Source: an uncultured Clostridium sp. (GTDB taxonomy: Bacteria > Bacillota > Clostridia > Christensenellales > CAG-138). From it: a stretch of 15,111 nucleotides of DNA. Location: assembly GCA_900542285.1 (NCBI GenBank), contig UQNF01000042.1, forward strand, positions 1-15,111, given 5' to 3'. Below, piece after piece: positions 7,070 through 14,942 of the stretch (position 1 is the stretch's first letter; each line of letters opens with the position of its first letter). The translations under genes and the position numbers were made by a program. The notes below the pieces were generated by a model that saw only the letters and a program-made list of their open reading frames with translations, ran no database searches and had not been told where the DNA came from.

Positions 7070-8419
7070 ATGAAAAAGCTTCATAAAAAAAGTCAAATGC
7101 TTCTGTACGCCGTTTCGGGTATGGGAGTCAATATGCTCAACTTGATGTTTGGCTCCTATCTGTGCAGTGCATTGCTGGCAGGCGGATTTGCTGATAAGGT
7201 TCTTCCGTTTCAAACATATATCGGAAAAGATTTGGTAGTTGCTGCCGTTTGGGCTGTTTTCGTACTCGTTGCAAAGATAATCGATGGAATTATCGACATT
7301 CCTATGGCTTCATTTGCGGACAACCTTCGCACAAGGTGGGGCAGACGACGCCCTTCGCTGATTATTGGCTTTATCCCAATGGTTGTAGCATACCTGCTCT
7401 TTCTCGTCATCCCCGATCCCACAGGCACTACCATCGTTAATACCATATATTACGGTATTGTGCTTTGCGTGTTCTACATCTTTTATACGCTCACGATGGT
7501 CACATATTATGCAACATTCACGGAAATCGTGGAAACCGAAAGAGAACGAACTATCATTTCGAACACAAAGGCCGTATGCGATATCCTTTACTTCATTCTC
7601 GGTTATGTTGTTGTTCGTATGATGCTCAACAGCATGAATGTTCGCCTTGTTGCGCTTATCGTCCTTCCGCTTTCATTGACGATGATGATCCCGATGTTTA
7701 TGATAAAGGAACCATCCAACCGCAAGAGGGATGGCAATGAGGATGAAAAAGTCAAGAGTGTCAGTCTGGTGAAGTCGATCGGCTATACTTTCCGTAACAA
7801 AACATTCATCGTTTGGATGGTAGTTTATTCGCTGATGAGCTTCGGCTTGCAGCTTTTCCTCGGAGGCATCAATGAGTATTTCTCCTTCGTAGGGCTGAAT
7901 ATGGTATTCGTAATGATGGCTTCATTTGCTCCCGTACCGCTTGCGCTGATTTGGTGCAGCCGAATTCAGCGCCGAAAGGGGTTTGGAGCTGCGTATCGAT
8001 TTGCGCTTATCAGCTTCACGGTCGGTATGCTGATGCTGTTCTTTGTTGGACTTATGCCGCAGGGAAGCCTGAAGAGTATTCTTTCAATAGTAAGCGGTTT
8101 GGTATGTTCGCTGGCAGTAGGCTCAATGTTCTCTGTGTCGTACTCGATCCCATCGCAGCTTGCAGCAGATGAAAGCGAGGCAACCGGTGTATCGAATTCT
8201 GCCATGTACTTTGCAATTCAGGGTTTGTTCTCTGGCATCGCCACGGGTATCGCTACCGGCATTGTACTTGTTGCATTAAAGGGTAAGGGCGACAGCGCAT
8301 CCGATGCCATCAAGTATATGACGTTGATCTCTGCTATTGGTGTATTTGCTGCATTTATCGGGACCTTCTTCCTGAAGAAGTCCCTGCTTAAGCTCGGAAA
8401 GGAAACGGACGAAAAATAA
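7070..8419 (+). CDS. GPH-family (MelB-like) cation-coupled transporter, MFS superfamily
   Basis: 449 residues with about a dozen hydrophobic segments. The diagnostic part is the second helix and following loop: IIDGIIDIPMASFAD (70-84) then RTRWGRRRP (87-95). Asp72 and Asp76 match the two aspartates of the MelB D-x-x-x-D cation site, so Na+ or H+ coupling is likely. Most bacterial relatives move sugars or glycosides. The animal lysolipid transporter MFSD2A has the same fold and family, which fits the acyl-lipid neighbourhood. A single base separates it from the DegV gene, and 18 bases separate it from the fakA-like gene. Substrate and direction are unknown. Candidates are a lysolipid, an acylated product, or a sugar or polar head group. 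Confidence 0.87.
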   Translation: MKKLHKKSQMLLYAVSGMGVNMLNLMFGSYLCSALLAGGFADKVLPFQTYIGKDLVVAAVWAVFVLVAKIIDGIIDIPMASFADNLRTRWGRRRPSLIIGFIPMVVAYLLFLVIPDPTGTTIVNTIYYGIVLCVFYIFYTLTMVTYYATFTEIVETERERTIISNTKAVCDILYFILGYVVVRMMLNSMNVRLVALIVLPLSLTMMIPMFMIKEPSNRKRDGNEDEKVKSVSLVKSIGYTFRNKTFIVWMVVYSLMSFGLQLFLGGINEYFSFVGLNMVFVMMASFAPVPLALIWCSRIQRRKGFGAAYRFALISFTVGMLMLFFVGLMPQGSLKSILSIVSGLVCSLAVGSMFSVSYSIPSQLAADESEATGVSNSAMYFAIQGLFSGIATGIATGIVLVALKGKGDSASDAIKYMTLISAIGVFAAFIGTFFLKKSLLKLGKETDEK

Positions 8420-8437
8420 CCGTTTATTAAACTAACT

Positions 8438-10099
8438 GTGAATACAAGAAGAATTAATGGCTCTGACTTTGAGGCGATGACCAGGAATGCTTTGGCATAC
8501 CTAAGAACAAAGGAAACTGAGCTGAACAATCTAAATGTTTTCCCTGTTGCCGACGGTGATACAGGCACCAATATGTGCCTCACTCTTCAGCATGGGGTCA
8601 ATAATGCGAGAAGCAGCAGCCACTTGGGAGCCTATCTAAAAACTCTTAACGACAGCATGCTGCTTGGCGCAAGAGGAAACTCCGGGGTTATTCTATCCCA
8701 GCTATTTAAAGGGTTTTGCCTGGAACTGGCGCGCTGCAGCGAAGCGGAAGTTAATGATTTGAAGAATGCGCTTATCCGCGCGTATAAAACCGCATATTCC
8801 TCTGTTGTATGCCCTGTCGAGGGGACAATACTTACCGTAGCAAGGGAGGGGATCGAGCATATCCGTAGTCAGACGGATCGCAGGACAACTGTCGAAGCCC
8901 TGCTGTCGATGTATATAGCAGAGATGAAAAAGACGCTGAGCTATACACCCGAAATGCTTAGCGTTCTCAAGGAATCCAATGTTGTCGACAGCGGTGCCGC
9001 CGGGTACATAGCCATATTTGAAGGAATGCTGAAGTATCTCTATGGCGAACTGATCCAGGACAATACTTCTTCGAAATATCAATCGAAGGCTGCAGATATC
9101 GAGAATCAAGCCGAAGTTGATGCTGCGATATTTAATGAGAACAGCAGCTTTGAAGATGGCTACTGCATGGAGTTCATGCTTCAGCTCATGAGTTCACCGC
9201 GCTACATTGCCAATTTCGTGCTGGATGCGTACCTGGAGAAGCTTGGACTGTATGGCACTTCTATTGTTGCGTCCATGGATGGGAGAAGGGTCAAGGTGCA
9301 TATCCACACCTTTACCCCTGCTCGCATAATCGCTGCAAGTCAGGAGTATGGTGAGTTTATTACATTCAAACTCGAGAATATGCAGATGCAGCATAATATG
9401 CATACACGCTCCATTAACAGGCAGGCAAAGCATACGCCAATGGCAATAGTATCCGTTGCCAATGGGCAGGGCGCAGAACAGCTGTTGTCGGATCTTGGCT
9501 GCACACATGTCATTAACGGCGGAGAAATGATGAATGTGTCAAGCGAAGAGTTTCTTGATGCTTATCTTCAGCAAAACGCTGACTGCATTGTCGTTCTGCC
9601 GAATAATAAGAATTCGGTTATGGCGGCGCAGCAGGCATCGCAATTGCTGAACGGGACAAGAGTTGAGATAATTCCGAGCGAGAACATCATCGAGGGATAT
9701 TTTGCACTATCAATGGATATTACAGACAGCGTCGTTATCGAGCAGCGGATTTCGCAGATGAAATCAGGTTTTTTGAACGTGACCAGCCTAATGGTAAGCA
9801 GAGCTGCGCGCGATTTTGGAAATGACGGAGTATCATGCCGCGTCGGTGATATCATATGTCTGTCAGGTGATAAGCTTGTCGCAGCTTCCGACAGCTTTAC
9901 CGAAACTGTCATAGATGGGTTAAGAAGTGTTGATGGAATCGATGAAAAAGAAGCATGCATCATTCTGCGCGGAAGGGATGCGGCCGAGGAGGATGAAGCG
10001 CTTCTGATGACGGCGATCAATCAGGCATATCCTCAAATCGAAGTGTGTTTTATTGACGGCGGACAGCCAATTTATCAATGGATGATCGGTTTGATATAG
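8438..10099 (+). CDS. fakA: FakA-type fatty acid kinase catalytic subunit (DAK2/DhaL and DegV-like C-terminal domains)
   Basis: FakA phosphorylates a fatty acid held by a FakB/DegV partner to acyl-phosphate. All three parts of the 553-residue family are present. The ATP-binding DhaL-like domain (1 to about 205) has NVFPVADGDTGTNM (33-46, metal-binding Asp39 and Asp41), GARGNSGVILSQ (77-88), PVEGTILTVAR and VVDSGAAGY. The middle domain keeps Cys243 in GYCMEF and His288/His290 in KVHIHT, matching the metal site of FakA. The C-terminal domain has NGGEMMN and VLPNNKNSV. GTG 8438 is chosen because the sequence from there aligns with the family N-terminus (NG-DF...NAL). No clear ribosome site precedes it, and no in-frame ATG fits better. 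An ordinary dihydroxyacetone kinase is excluded by the length and the fused C-terminal domain. Confidence 0.9.
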   Translation: MNTRRINGSDFEAMTRNALAYLRTKETELNNLNVFPVADGDTGTNMCLTLQHGVNNARSSSHLGAYLKTLNDSMLLGARGNSGVILSQLFKGFCLELARCSEAEVNDLKNALIRAYKTAYSSVVCPVEGTILTVAREGIEHIRSQTDRRTTVEALLSMYIAEMKKTLSYTPEMLSVLKESNVVDSGAAGYIAIFEGMLKYLYGELIQDNTSSKYQSKAADIENQAEVDAAIFNENSSFEDGYCMEFMLQLMSSPRYIANFVLDAYLEKLGLYGTSIVASMDGRRVKVHIHTFTPARIIAASQEYGEFITFKLENMQMQHNMHTRSINRQAKHTPMAIVSVANGQGAEQLLSDLGCTHVINGGEMMNVSSEEFLDAYLQQNADCIVVLPNNKNSVMAAQQASQLLNGTRVEIIPSENIIEGYFALSMDITDSVVIEQRISQMKSGFLNVTSLMVSRAARDFGNDGVSCRVGDIICLSGDKLVAASDSFTETVIDGLRSVDGIDEKEACIILRGRDAAEEDEALLMTAINQAYPQIEVCFIDGGQPIYQWMIGLI

Positions 10100-10105
10100 G
10101 TGGAG
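10098..10105 (+). promoter_or_regulatory. Ribosome binding site deciding the start of the second hydrolase
   Basis: AGGTGGAG at 10098-10105 lies just before ATG 10108, overlapping the fakA stop region. It favours 10108 over the in-frame ATG at 10078, which lies inside fakA and has no purine-rich site. Confidence 0.45.
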
Positions 10106-10107
10106 AA

Positions 10108-11049
10108 ATGACGGCCGGAACTATTGCTACGATTATCATACTTGCAATACTCATCTTCGGTGTTATACCGGTTTTTTGCTTGGGCTGGATTCTGTATTCC
10201 GTATTGCTCGTTCGCACCAAACCGGAGAAATGGGCGAGAGAATGCAGTATGCCCGAAGATGAGGAATATCTCCGTATGTTCAAAATCGGAGAGGAGTGGA
10301 ATGAAAAGTATGAATCTTATAAACGGGATGTGAGCATCACCAGCTGTGGCCTTCGCTTGTGCGGTGAATACTTTGACTTTGGATTCAAACGTGCTGTGAT
10401 CATTATTGCCGGAAGGATGGAGGCATGTACATATTCTTATTACTTTGCCGAGCCTTATCGCGCAATCGGTTATAACGTACTTGTAATCGACAACCGGGCG
10501 CATGGGCTATCAGAGGGTAAATATTACTGTCTTGGCGTAAAGGAATATAGGGACATCATTAACTGGAGTATGCTGCTTCATGATGAACTCGGCAACGAAA
10601 GCGTTGTTCTTCACGGAATATGCATTGGCTCAGCTACGGCTCTATATGCTTTGATTAGTGATGACTGCCCGGAATACATCTCGGCAATGGTCGCTGAGGG
10701 AATGTATAATACATTCTGCGAGTCGTTCAAGTGCCATATGAAGCTTCAGCATCACCATGACTTCCCGTTGACATATGTAGTCATGATGTATATCCGTCTG
10801 GTAACAGGCAAAAGCGCTATGACCGATGGTCCGGTCAAACAGATTGGCAAGCTCAGAAAACCTGCTCTTTTCCTGCATAGCAGGGAAGACCAGTTTTCGC
10901 TGCCGGAGCTTGCAGAGGATCTATATAAAAAATGCAATTCCGAAAAGCAGGTGGTGTGGTTTGATAAGGGAACGCATTCCCGTATCCGCATAAACAACAC
11001 CGAAGCCTACGATTCGGCAATAAAGCAGTTTTTAAATAATAAACTATAA
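10108..11049 (+). CDS. Membrane-anchored alpha/beta hydrolase-like protein with Cys at the nucleophile position
   Basis: 313 residues and a paralogue of the hydrolase at 5189-6118. It has an N-terminal membrane helix (about 6-35) and an alpha/beta hydrolase domain. Shared landmarks are NRAHGLSEG (129-137) and GVKEYRDIINW (143-153). The nucleophile elbow reads HGICIGSA, so Cys172 replaces Ser. Asp261 (HSREDQF) and His290 (GTHSR) complete a possible Cys-Asp-His triad. The oxyanion loop HG of the first copy is AG here (IIIAGRM). Cys nucleophiles occur in dienelactone hydrolases and in PHA synthases, where the enzyme holds an acyl thioester, so acyl transfer instead of hydrolysis is possible. Loss of activity is also possible. 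It begins 8 bases after the fakA-like gene. ATG 10078 would add ten residues but is less likely. Confidence 0.83.
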   Translation: MTAGTIATIIILAILIFGVIPVFCLGWILYSVLLVRTKPEKWARECSMPEDEEYLRMFKIGEEWNEKYESYKRDVSITSCGLRLCGEYFDFGFKRAVIIIAGRMEACTYSYYFAEPYRAIGYNVLVIDNRAHGLSEGKYYCLGVKEYRDIINWSMLLHDELGNESVVLHGICIGSATALYALISDDCPEYISAMVAEGMYNTFCESFKCHMKLQHHHDFPLTYVVMMYIRLVTGKSAMTDGPVKQIGKLRKPALFLHSREDQFSLPELAEDLYKKCNSEKQVVWFDKGTHSRIRINNTEAYDSAIKQFLNNKL

Positions 11050-11076
11050 GCAGAATTCTGCGGAAAGGAAAACAAG

Positions 11077-11463
11077 ATGAGATGTGACAAATGCGGTTCT
11101 ATGTATGAGCAAGGGGTTTTCTGCAGCCAGTGCGGCGCAAAGCTGACGCAGGAGCCATACCAAAACTACTATGAACAGAACAACAATGCAAACATGCCTG
11201 TGCATGCTGACGATCCAAGCACGTCCAATATCCTGGTTTGGGGTATACTAGGCTTGGCATTTGCTTGCACTTTCTTCCTTAGCTTTCTTGGAATCATTTT
11301 TTCGAGTAAAGCAAAGCGGCTTTTCTATGAGTATCGCGGCCCAATGTCCGGCAAGGCGAAAACCGGATTCATACTTGCACGAATCGGGTTTATTGTCGGA
11401 ATTGTATTCACGGCATTATTTGCAACCTATATCATCGCCTTATTGGCACTTTTAGCTAAATAA
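11077..11463 (+). CDS. Zinc-ribbon membrane protein
   Basis: 128 residues. A short N-terminal zinc ribbon (Cys3, Cys6, Cys16, Cys19 in the CxxC...CxxC pattern) is followed by a polar Gln/Asn-rich linker and two hydrophobic helices (about 51-76 and 97-126). This is the layout of the common Firmicutes zinc-ribbon plus DUF4190-like membrane proteins, which have no settled function. A purine-rich site, AAAGGAA at 11064-11070, precedes the ATG. It is the last gene before the terminator hairpin, 27 bases after the second hydrolase, so it is probably cotranscribed but may not belong to the pathway. Confidence 0.8.
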   Translation: MRCDKCGSMYEQGVFCSQCGAKLTQEPYQNYYEQNNNANMPVHADDPSTSNILVWGILGLAFACTFFLSFLGIIFSSKAKRLFYEYRGPMSGKAKTGFILARIGFIVGIVFTALFATYIIALLALLAK

Positions 11464-11500
11464 GGCAGCGGTTATGCTGTTTTAGTGTATCTCTTAATCC

Positions 11501-11529
11501 AAACCGGGCAGTTTTAAACTGCCCGGTTT
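11501..11529 (+). terminator. Terminator hairpin closing the rightward operon
   Basis: AAACCGGGCAG (11501-11511) and CTGCCCGGTTT (11519-11529) form a perfect 11-bp stem around a 7-base loop, 37 bases after the zinc-ribbon stop codon. The T-tract is only the three bases closing the stem, so the terminator is strong in stem but weak in tail. The hairpin may act in both directions, since rmuC converges from the right. Confidence 0.7.
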
Positions 11530-11624
11530 GTCGCAAGTATAGCATGCTTCAAAAACTAATATAAGTAATATAAATAAAGCTGTATCATTTGTGGACGAGA
11601 AGCGAATCTTAGGACGCAGCTGCA

Positions 11625-11651
11625 AAATACATCATGTTACAAATATGTATT
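11625..11651 (-). terminator. Possible weak terminator of rmuC
   Basis: AATACAT (11626-11632) and ATGTATT (11645-11651) form an AT-rich hairpin. Read leftward, it is followed by TTTTGC. It lies about 30 bases after the rmuC stop. The rest of the 11464-11679 gap holds only the operon hairpin and no recognisable gene. Confidence 0.25.
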
Positions 11652-11679
11652 CAAGGCTGCCGCCAGCGAAAAGAGGATG

Positions 11680-13071
11680 TCACGAGTCGATAATGGTCGT
11701 GTTTCCTGAAGATTCCAGCATTGGGGTAACGTTTTCAACATCCTTAAGTGTCCTAAGAATAGCGCGGGTGCGTACGCCAATCAGCTTGTCAAGCTCAGAG
11801 TTTGCGGAGCTTATGCTGCGCTGCGTTTTTTCAAGGACATCACCGAAGTTCTGGAACTCCTTCTTGATATCCGCAAGGATTTTCCAAACCTCATTGCTGC
11901 GCTTTTGAATTGCGATGGTCTGAAATCCCATACGCAGGCTGTTCAGCAGTACTGCCATCGTCGACGGCCCGGCAAGATTGACACGGTAGTCATGCTGCAG
12001 CTTTTCGATAAGTCCAATGCGTACGGCTTCGGCATACAGCCCTTCGGTAGGTAAGAACATGATAGCAAAATCCGTTGTGCGCGGGGGATTTATGTACTTA
12101 TCTCTGATGGTCTTTGCGCAGTTTTTGAGCGTGTCGGTCAGCGTCTTCCTGGCGTTTTCAATGGTTTCCTGGTCTCCTGTATCATACGCATCCATCAATC
12201 CCTGATATGTAACGACAGGGAATTTACTGTCAACAGGCAAATAAACGGAGTCTGCCGAATCAGTTGGCATCTTTATTGCGAACTCGACCCTGTCATTTCC
12301 AATCTTCTTTTTAGCATCAAAATTGCATATGTATTGTTCGGGAGCAAGGATCTCTGCCAAGATTGCGCCAAGTTGAAGCTCGCCGAGGTTGCCGGCGGTT
12401 TTGACATTTGAAAGCACCTTCTTTAGGTCACCAACTCCTGCAGCTAAGCTTTGCATCTCACCAAGCCCCTTATGAACCTCGGCAAGTCTTTCGCTGATGA
12501 GCTGGAAATTCTCTGCGAAACGCTCATTAAGCGTACGCTGAAGCTTTTCGTCAACAGTTGCTCGAATGCCGTCCATGTGCTTATCGTTGCTTTCACGCAT
12601 CTGTCGAATACTTCCCTCAAGCGTATCATTAATGAGCTTCAGCTGTTCAAGACAGCTCTTCTCAAAGGACTGATAACGAGCTTCGTTTTGAAGAACGGAT
12701 GTATCAAAGCCTTTGCGAATACCGTCAAGGCTTTCCTTCGTTGATTGCTGTTGTGCATCTAACCTTAGCGAAATGCTGTTTTCAAGGGCTGCTTGTCGAT
12801 CCGACAGCTGTCTTCCGATCGCATCAAGTCTAATAGTAAACGATTCGTTCAGACCGATTCGCAGCTCGCTAATGCTGCGATAATTATTGTCTTCAACTTC
12901 TTCTATCTTGCTGTGCATATGAGCTTCAAGCTCCGCGAGCATGGCAGAAACATGTTCGATGAATTCATCATTACTCTTTTGTGATGAACGAAGCTTGTTG
13001 AATAAAGCAACCAGTATTACGGATGGGATCAGAGCTGCAAGCAGTAATATAATAAATTGCCAGGTTTCCAT
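11680..13071 (-). CDS. rmuC: RmuC family DNA recombination protein
   Basis: 463 residues, within the usual RmuC range. RmuC proteins limit inversions at repeated DNA and carry a nuclease-like fold related to PD-(D/E)XK enzymes. An N-terminal membrane helix (about 4-24) is followed by a long coiled coil (about 30-220, rich in Glu, Lys, Gln and Leu) and the RmuC domain. Family landmarks are GNLGELQL (228-235), VEFAIKMP and LPVDSKFP (262-285), and INPPRTTDFAIMFLPTEGLY (327-346). ATG at 13071 is preceded on this strand by GGGAG at 5 bases. It follows the surface protein gene by 68 bases, which contain a hairpin, and may be read through from it. It shows no link to the lipid operon and converges on it. 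Confidence 0.92.
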   Translation of the reverse strand: METWQFIILLLAALIPSVILVALFNKLRSSQKSNDEFIEHVSAMLAELEAHMHSKIEEVEDNNYRSISELRIGLNESFTIRLDAIGRQLSDRQAALENSISLRLDAQQQSTKESLDGIRKGFDTSVLQNEARYQSFEKSCLEQLKLINDTLEGSIRQMRESNDKHMDGIRATVDEKLQRTLNERFAENFQLISERLAEVHKGLGEMQSLAAGVGDLKKVLSNVKTAGNLGELQLGAILAEILAPEQYICNFDAKKKIGNDRVEFAIKMPTDSADSVYLPVDSKFPVVTYQGLMDAYDTGDQETIENARKTLTDTLKNCAKTIRDKYINPPRTTDFAIMFLPTEGLYAEAVRIGLIEKLQHDYRVNLAGPSTMAVLLNSLRMGFQTIAIQKRSNEVWKILADIKKEFQNFGDVLEKTQRSISSANSELDKLIGVRTRAILRTLKDVENVTPMLESSGNTTIIDS

Positions 13072-13089
13072 ATTTTCTCCCTAAATAAT

Positions 13090-13120
13090 CAATGCGGAAA
13101 TCTGTGAGAGATCCGCATTG
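13090..13120 (-). terminator. Hairpin between the surface protein gene and rmuC
   Basis: CAATGCGGA (13090-13098) and TCCGCATTG (13112-13120) give a perfect 9-bp stem with a 13-base loop that can pair three more bases. It lies 20 bases after the surface protein stop codon. Read leftward, it is followed by ATTATTTAGGG, a poor T-tract that runs into the rmuC ribosome site. It could therefore be a partial terminator or a processing or stability hairpin. Confidence 0.5.
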
Positions 13121-13139
13121 AAATCCATGTTATTATCTA

Positions 13140-14882
13140 TCAATTGTTCTCGTCTGATGTGCCTTCATCAGACGAAGCGCGACCGCTGCCTTTTTCTGCG
13201 CCGTCTTTCTTAAGCTTTAGCCTCAAAGTGACTTCAACAATGGCCAGTATGATCAACGCAATAATTACTACTGTTATTACTATGCCAAGGGTTTTATAAA
13301 CACTTGTGAGTTTTTCGCCGGTTTCCGTCAAAAGCGAGTCAAGCTTATGCCCAAGCTCGGGATCCTCAGCAACGCTGGGCGTTGCAGGCTTTGGGGTTTC
13401 ACCGGAGGGGAGTATATCGCCTCCATAGTTTGCATTCAGCTGAATCTCATAGTAGTAGGAATTGCCGGACGTATCTTCGGCATACAGTTCAAATACTAAG
13501 GTTCTTTCGCCATCGATCTGGAGCTCACAAGGAATCACCCTTGGTTCATTGGAAGGACGAAGCACCTCATAGGGCGTTCCAACCTGGAGACCAAGATTCT
13601 TCTCGGTGATAGAAACATTATGATAATCGATCGATCCCGTATTCTGCAGATAAAACGAAAGGGATATTACGTTATCGGCATTTAGCGGCTGAACTACTTC
13701 GACGGAGAAATCTATTCCGAGTTTAGTCGGGTCGATATAAGGACGAACCGCATAGCTCTTTGTATTATCGGAAAATGGTATATCATCGTTTTTACCAGTA
13801 ATACTGAACACAACGTAGCGGACATATGTCGGGTTTTGAACAAAATAGGGAATGATCTTGGTTTCGCCTATTGCAAGCGAAAATCCTGAAGCTACAAGAT
13901 TCCCGAGCTCGTCCTTAACGACAAGATCGCTGAGCGTACGGTTTCCGTTGTTGGTCAAGTAGATAGTGAAATCAACGCCTTCTGCTGAGGGTGATCCCAT
14001 AACAACCTCTTTAGTGAGCTGCGCATTCATTAATCCCAGTGTCTGCTTTGGCGCAGTTACCGAGTATTCAGTGCTGCTGCCGGAATACCTGAAATAAGCA
14101 ACAGGCTTTGAAACAACTGATTCCCGGCCCATTGTGTAGGTATAGTTGTACTGATAGCTTTTTCCGGATTCCAATGTAATGCCGGAAATAATCGGAGCGG
14201 TTCCTGCAATCTTCTCATCAACAAGACGAATATTGTTGAGTGTAACCGTTCCTGTGTTGACGAGAACATAGCTGATGGTCACCTGCTCGCCCTGAACTGC
14301 GCTGGTCTTGCTCATGGTACGATTGAGCGTCAGATACACGGTATTGGCGCGGCCAATGGTCAACTGAACCTGTTGGGAATATGTGGGATAGAGAGTTCCG
14401 TTAAACTCCTGCCACTCAACGGTGAATGTGAGCGGTGTACCGATCATTACATCGGTAACATGAAGAACAGCCGTAAAGGTTGCGGTGGAACCGGGTTCAA
14501 TACTGCACGGAACAAATTGAGCACCATAGCTGTTGATGATATTGACGTTCAAATATGTACCGATTTGAGGACCGGGTGTGTTTGTCGGAGCTTCGGTGAC
14601 ATTGGGATCATCTGTTTCTGATCCGGGATCACCGGAGGGACGTACCGATGTTGAACCGAAATAACTGTTTGTATTGGTAACGGTAATACTGACGGTCACA
14701 TCGCTTTCCGCCGTCAGATATGCAGGGTTGGATGAAATAGTGATCTCGGCCGGGGGATGAGTTGTTGAAAGAGTTCCGGGAGAGCTCTCCGAAACTGCCG
14801 ATTCACCAAAAATCAAAACCGGAATGATGAATGCGGCTGCGATAATAATCGCAATGATTTTTTTTGAAAATTCAGATTTCAA
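13140..14882 (-). CDS. Secreted Ig-like repeat protein with C-terminal membrane anchor
   Basis: 580 residues beginning at TTG 14882, chosen because TAAGGAG lies 7 bases upstream. Residues 1-31 look like a signal peptide (KK, then a long hydrophobic run ending near ESAVSES). The body is beta-rich and built of CARDB/DUF11-like Ig-like domains. The turn motif N-T/N-G recurs at residues 209, 311 and 414, a period of about 102 residues. A Pro/Thr/Asp/Glu-rich insert (about 82-105) interrupts the first domain and a Pro-rich stalk lies near 490-510. A membrane helix (about 532-554) is followed by KLKKD and a polar Ser/Glu/Asp tail that should be cytoplasmic. There is no sortase motif. The function is unknown: adhesion, scaffold or cell-wall role are options. 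No homology to the operon genes is visible. Confidence 0.82.
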   Translation of the reverse strand: MKSEFSKKIIAIIIAAAFIIPVLIFGESAVSESSPGTLSTTHPPAEITISSNPAYLTAESDVTVSITVTNTNSYFGSTSVRPSGDPGSETDDPNVTEAPTNTPGPQIGTYLNVNIINSYGAQFVPCSIEPGSTATFTAVLHVTDVMIGTPLTFTVEWQEFNGTLYPTYSQQVQLTIGRANTVYLTLNRTMSKTSAVQGEQVTISYVLVNTGTVTLNNIRLVDEKIAGTAPIISGITLESGKSYQYNYTYTMGRESVVSKPVAYFRYSGSSTEYSVTAPKQTLGLMNAQLTKEVVMGSPSAEGVDFTIYLTNNGNRTLSDLVVKDELGNLVASGFSLAIGETKIIPYFVQNPTYVRYVVFSITGKNDDIPFSDNTKSYAVRPYIDPTKLGIDFSVEVVQPLNADNVISLSFYLQNTGSIDYHNVSITEKNLGLQVGTPYEVLRPSNEPRVIPCELQIDGERTLVFELYAEDTSGNSYYYEIQLNANYGGDILPSGETPKPATPSVAEDPELGHKLDSLLTETGEKLTSVYKTLGIVITVVIIALIILAIVEVTLRLKLKKDGAEKGSGRASSDEGTSDENN

Positions 14883-14898
14883 TTCTTTTCTCCTTACC

Positions 14899-14915
14899 GG
14901 TGCAGCGAATGCACC
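14899..14915 (-). promoter_or_regulatory. Leader hairpin upstream of the surface protein ribosome site
   Basis: On the minus strand GGTGCA-TTCGC-TGCACC forms a 6-bp stem with a 5-base loop, three bases from the TAAGGAG site. An overlapping alternative, GAATG-GTG-CATTC, uses some of the same bases, so the two cannot form together. A regulatory role is possible but not shown. Confidence 0.35.
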
Positions 14916-14942
14916 ATTCAGCGTGCATAATAATTCATCTTC

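Noticed and set aside
9568..10020. Open frame of 150 codons on the minus strand
   Set aside because: It is antisense to the C-terminal domain of the fakA-like gene, with no motif or start signal.
8438..10099. Dihydroxyacetone kinase
   Set aside because: The DhaL-like domain is shared, but the length, middle metal-binding domain and DegV-like C-terminus define the FakA family.
11591..11908. Rightward open frame after the operon terminator
   Set aside because: Most of it overlaps the conserved end of rmuC on the other strand and it has no ribosome site.
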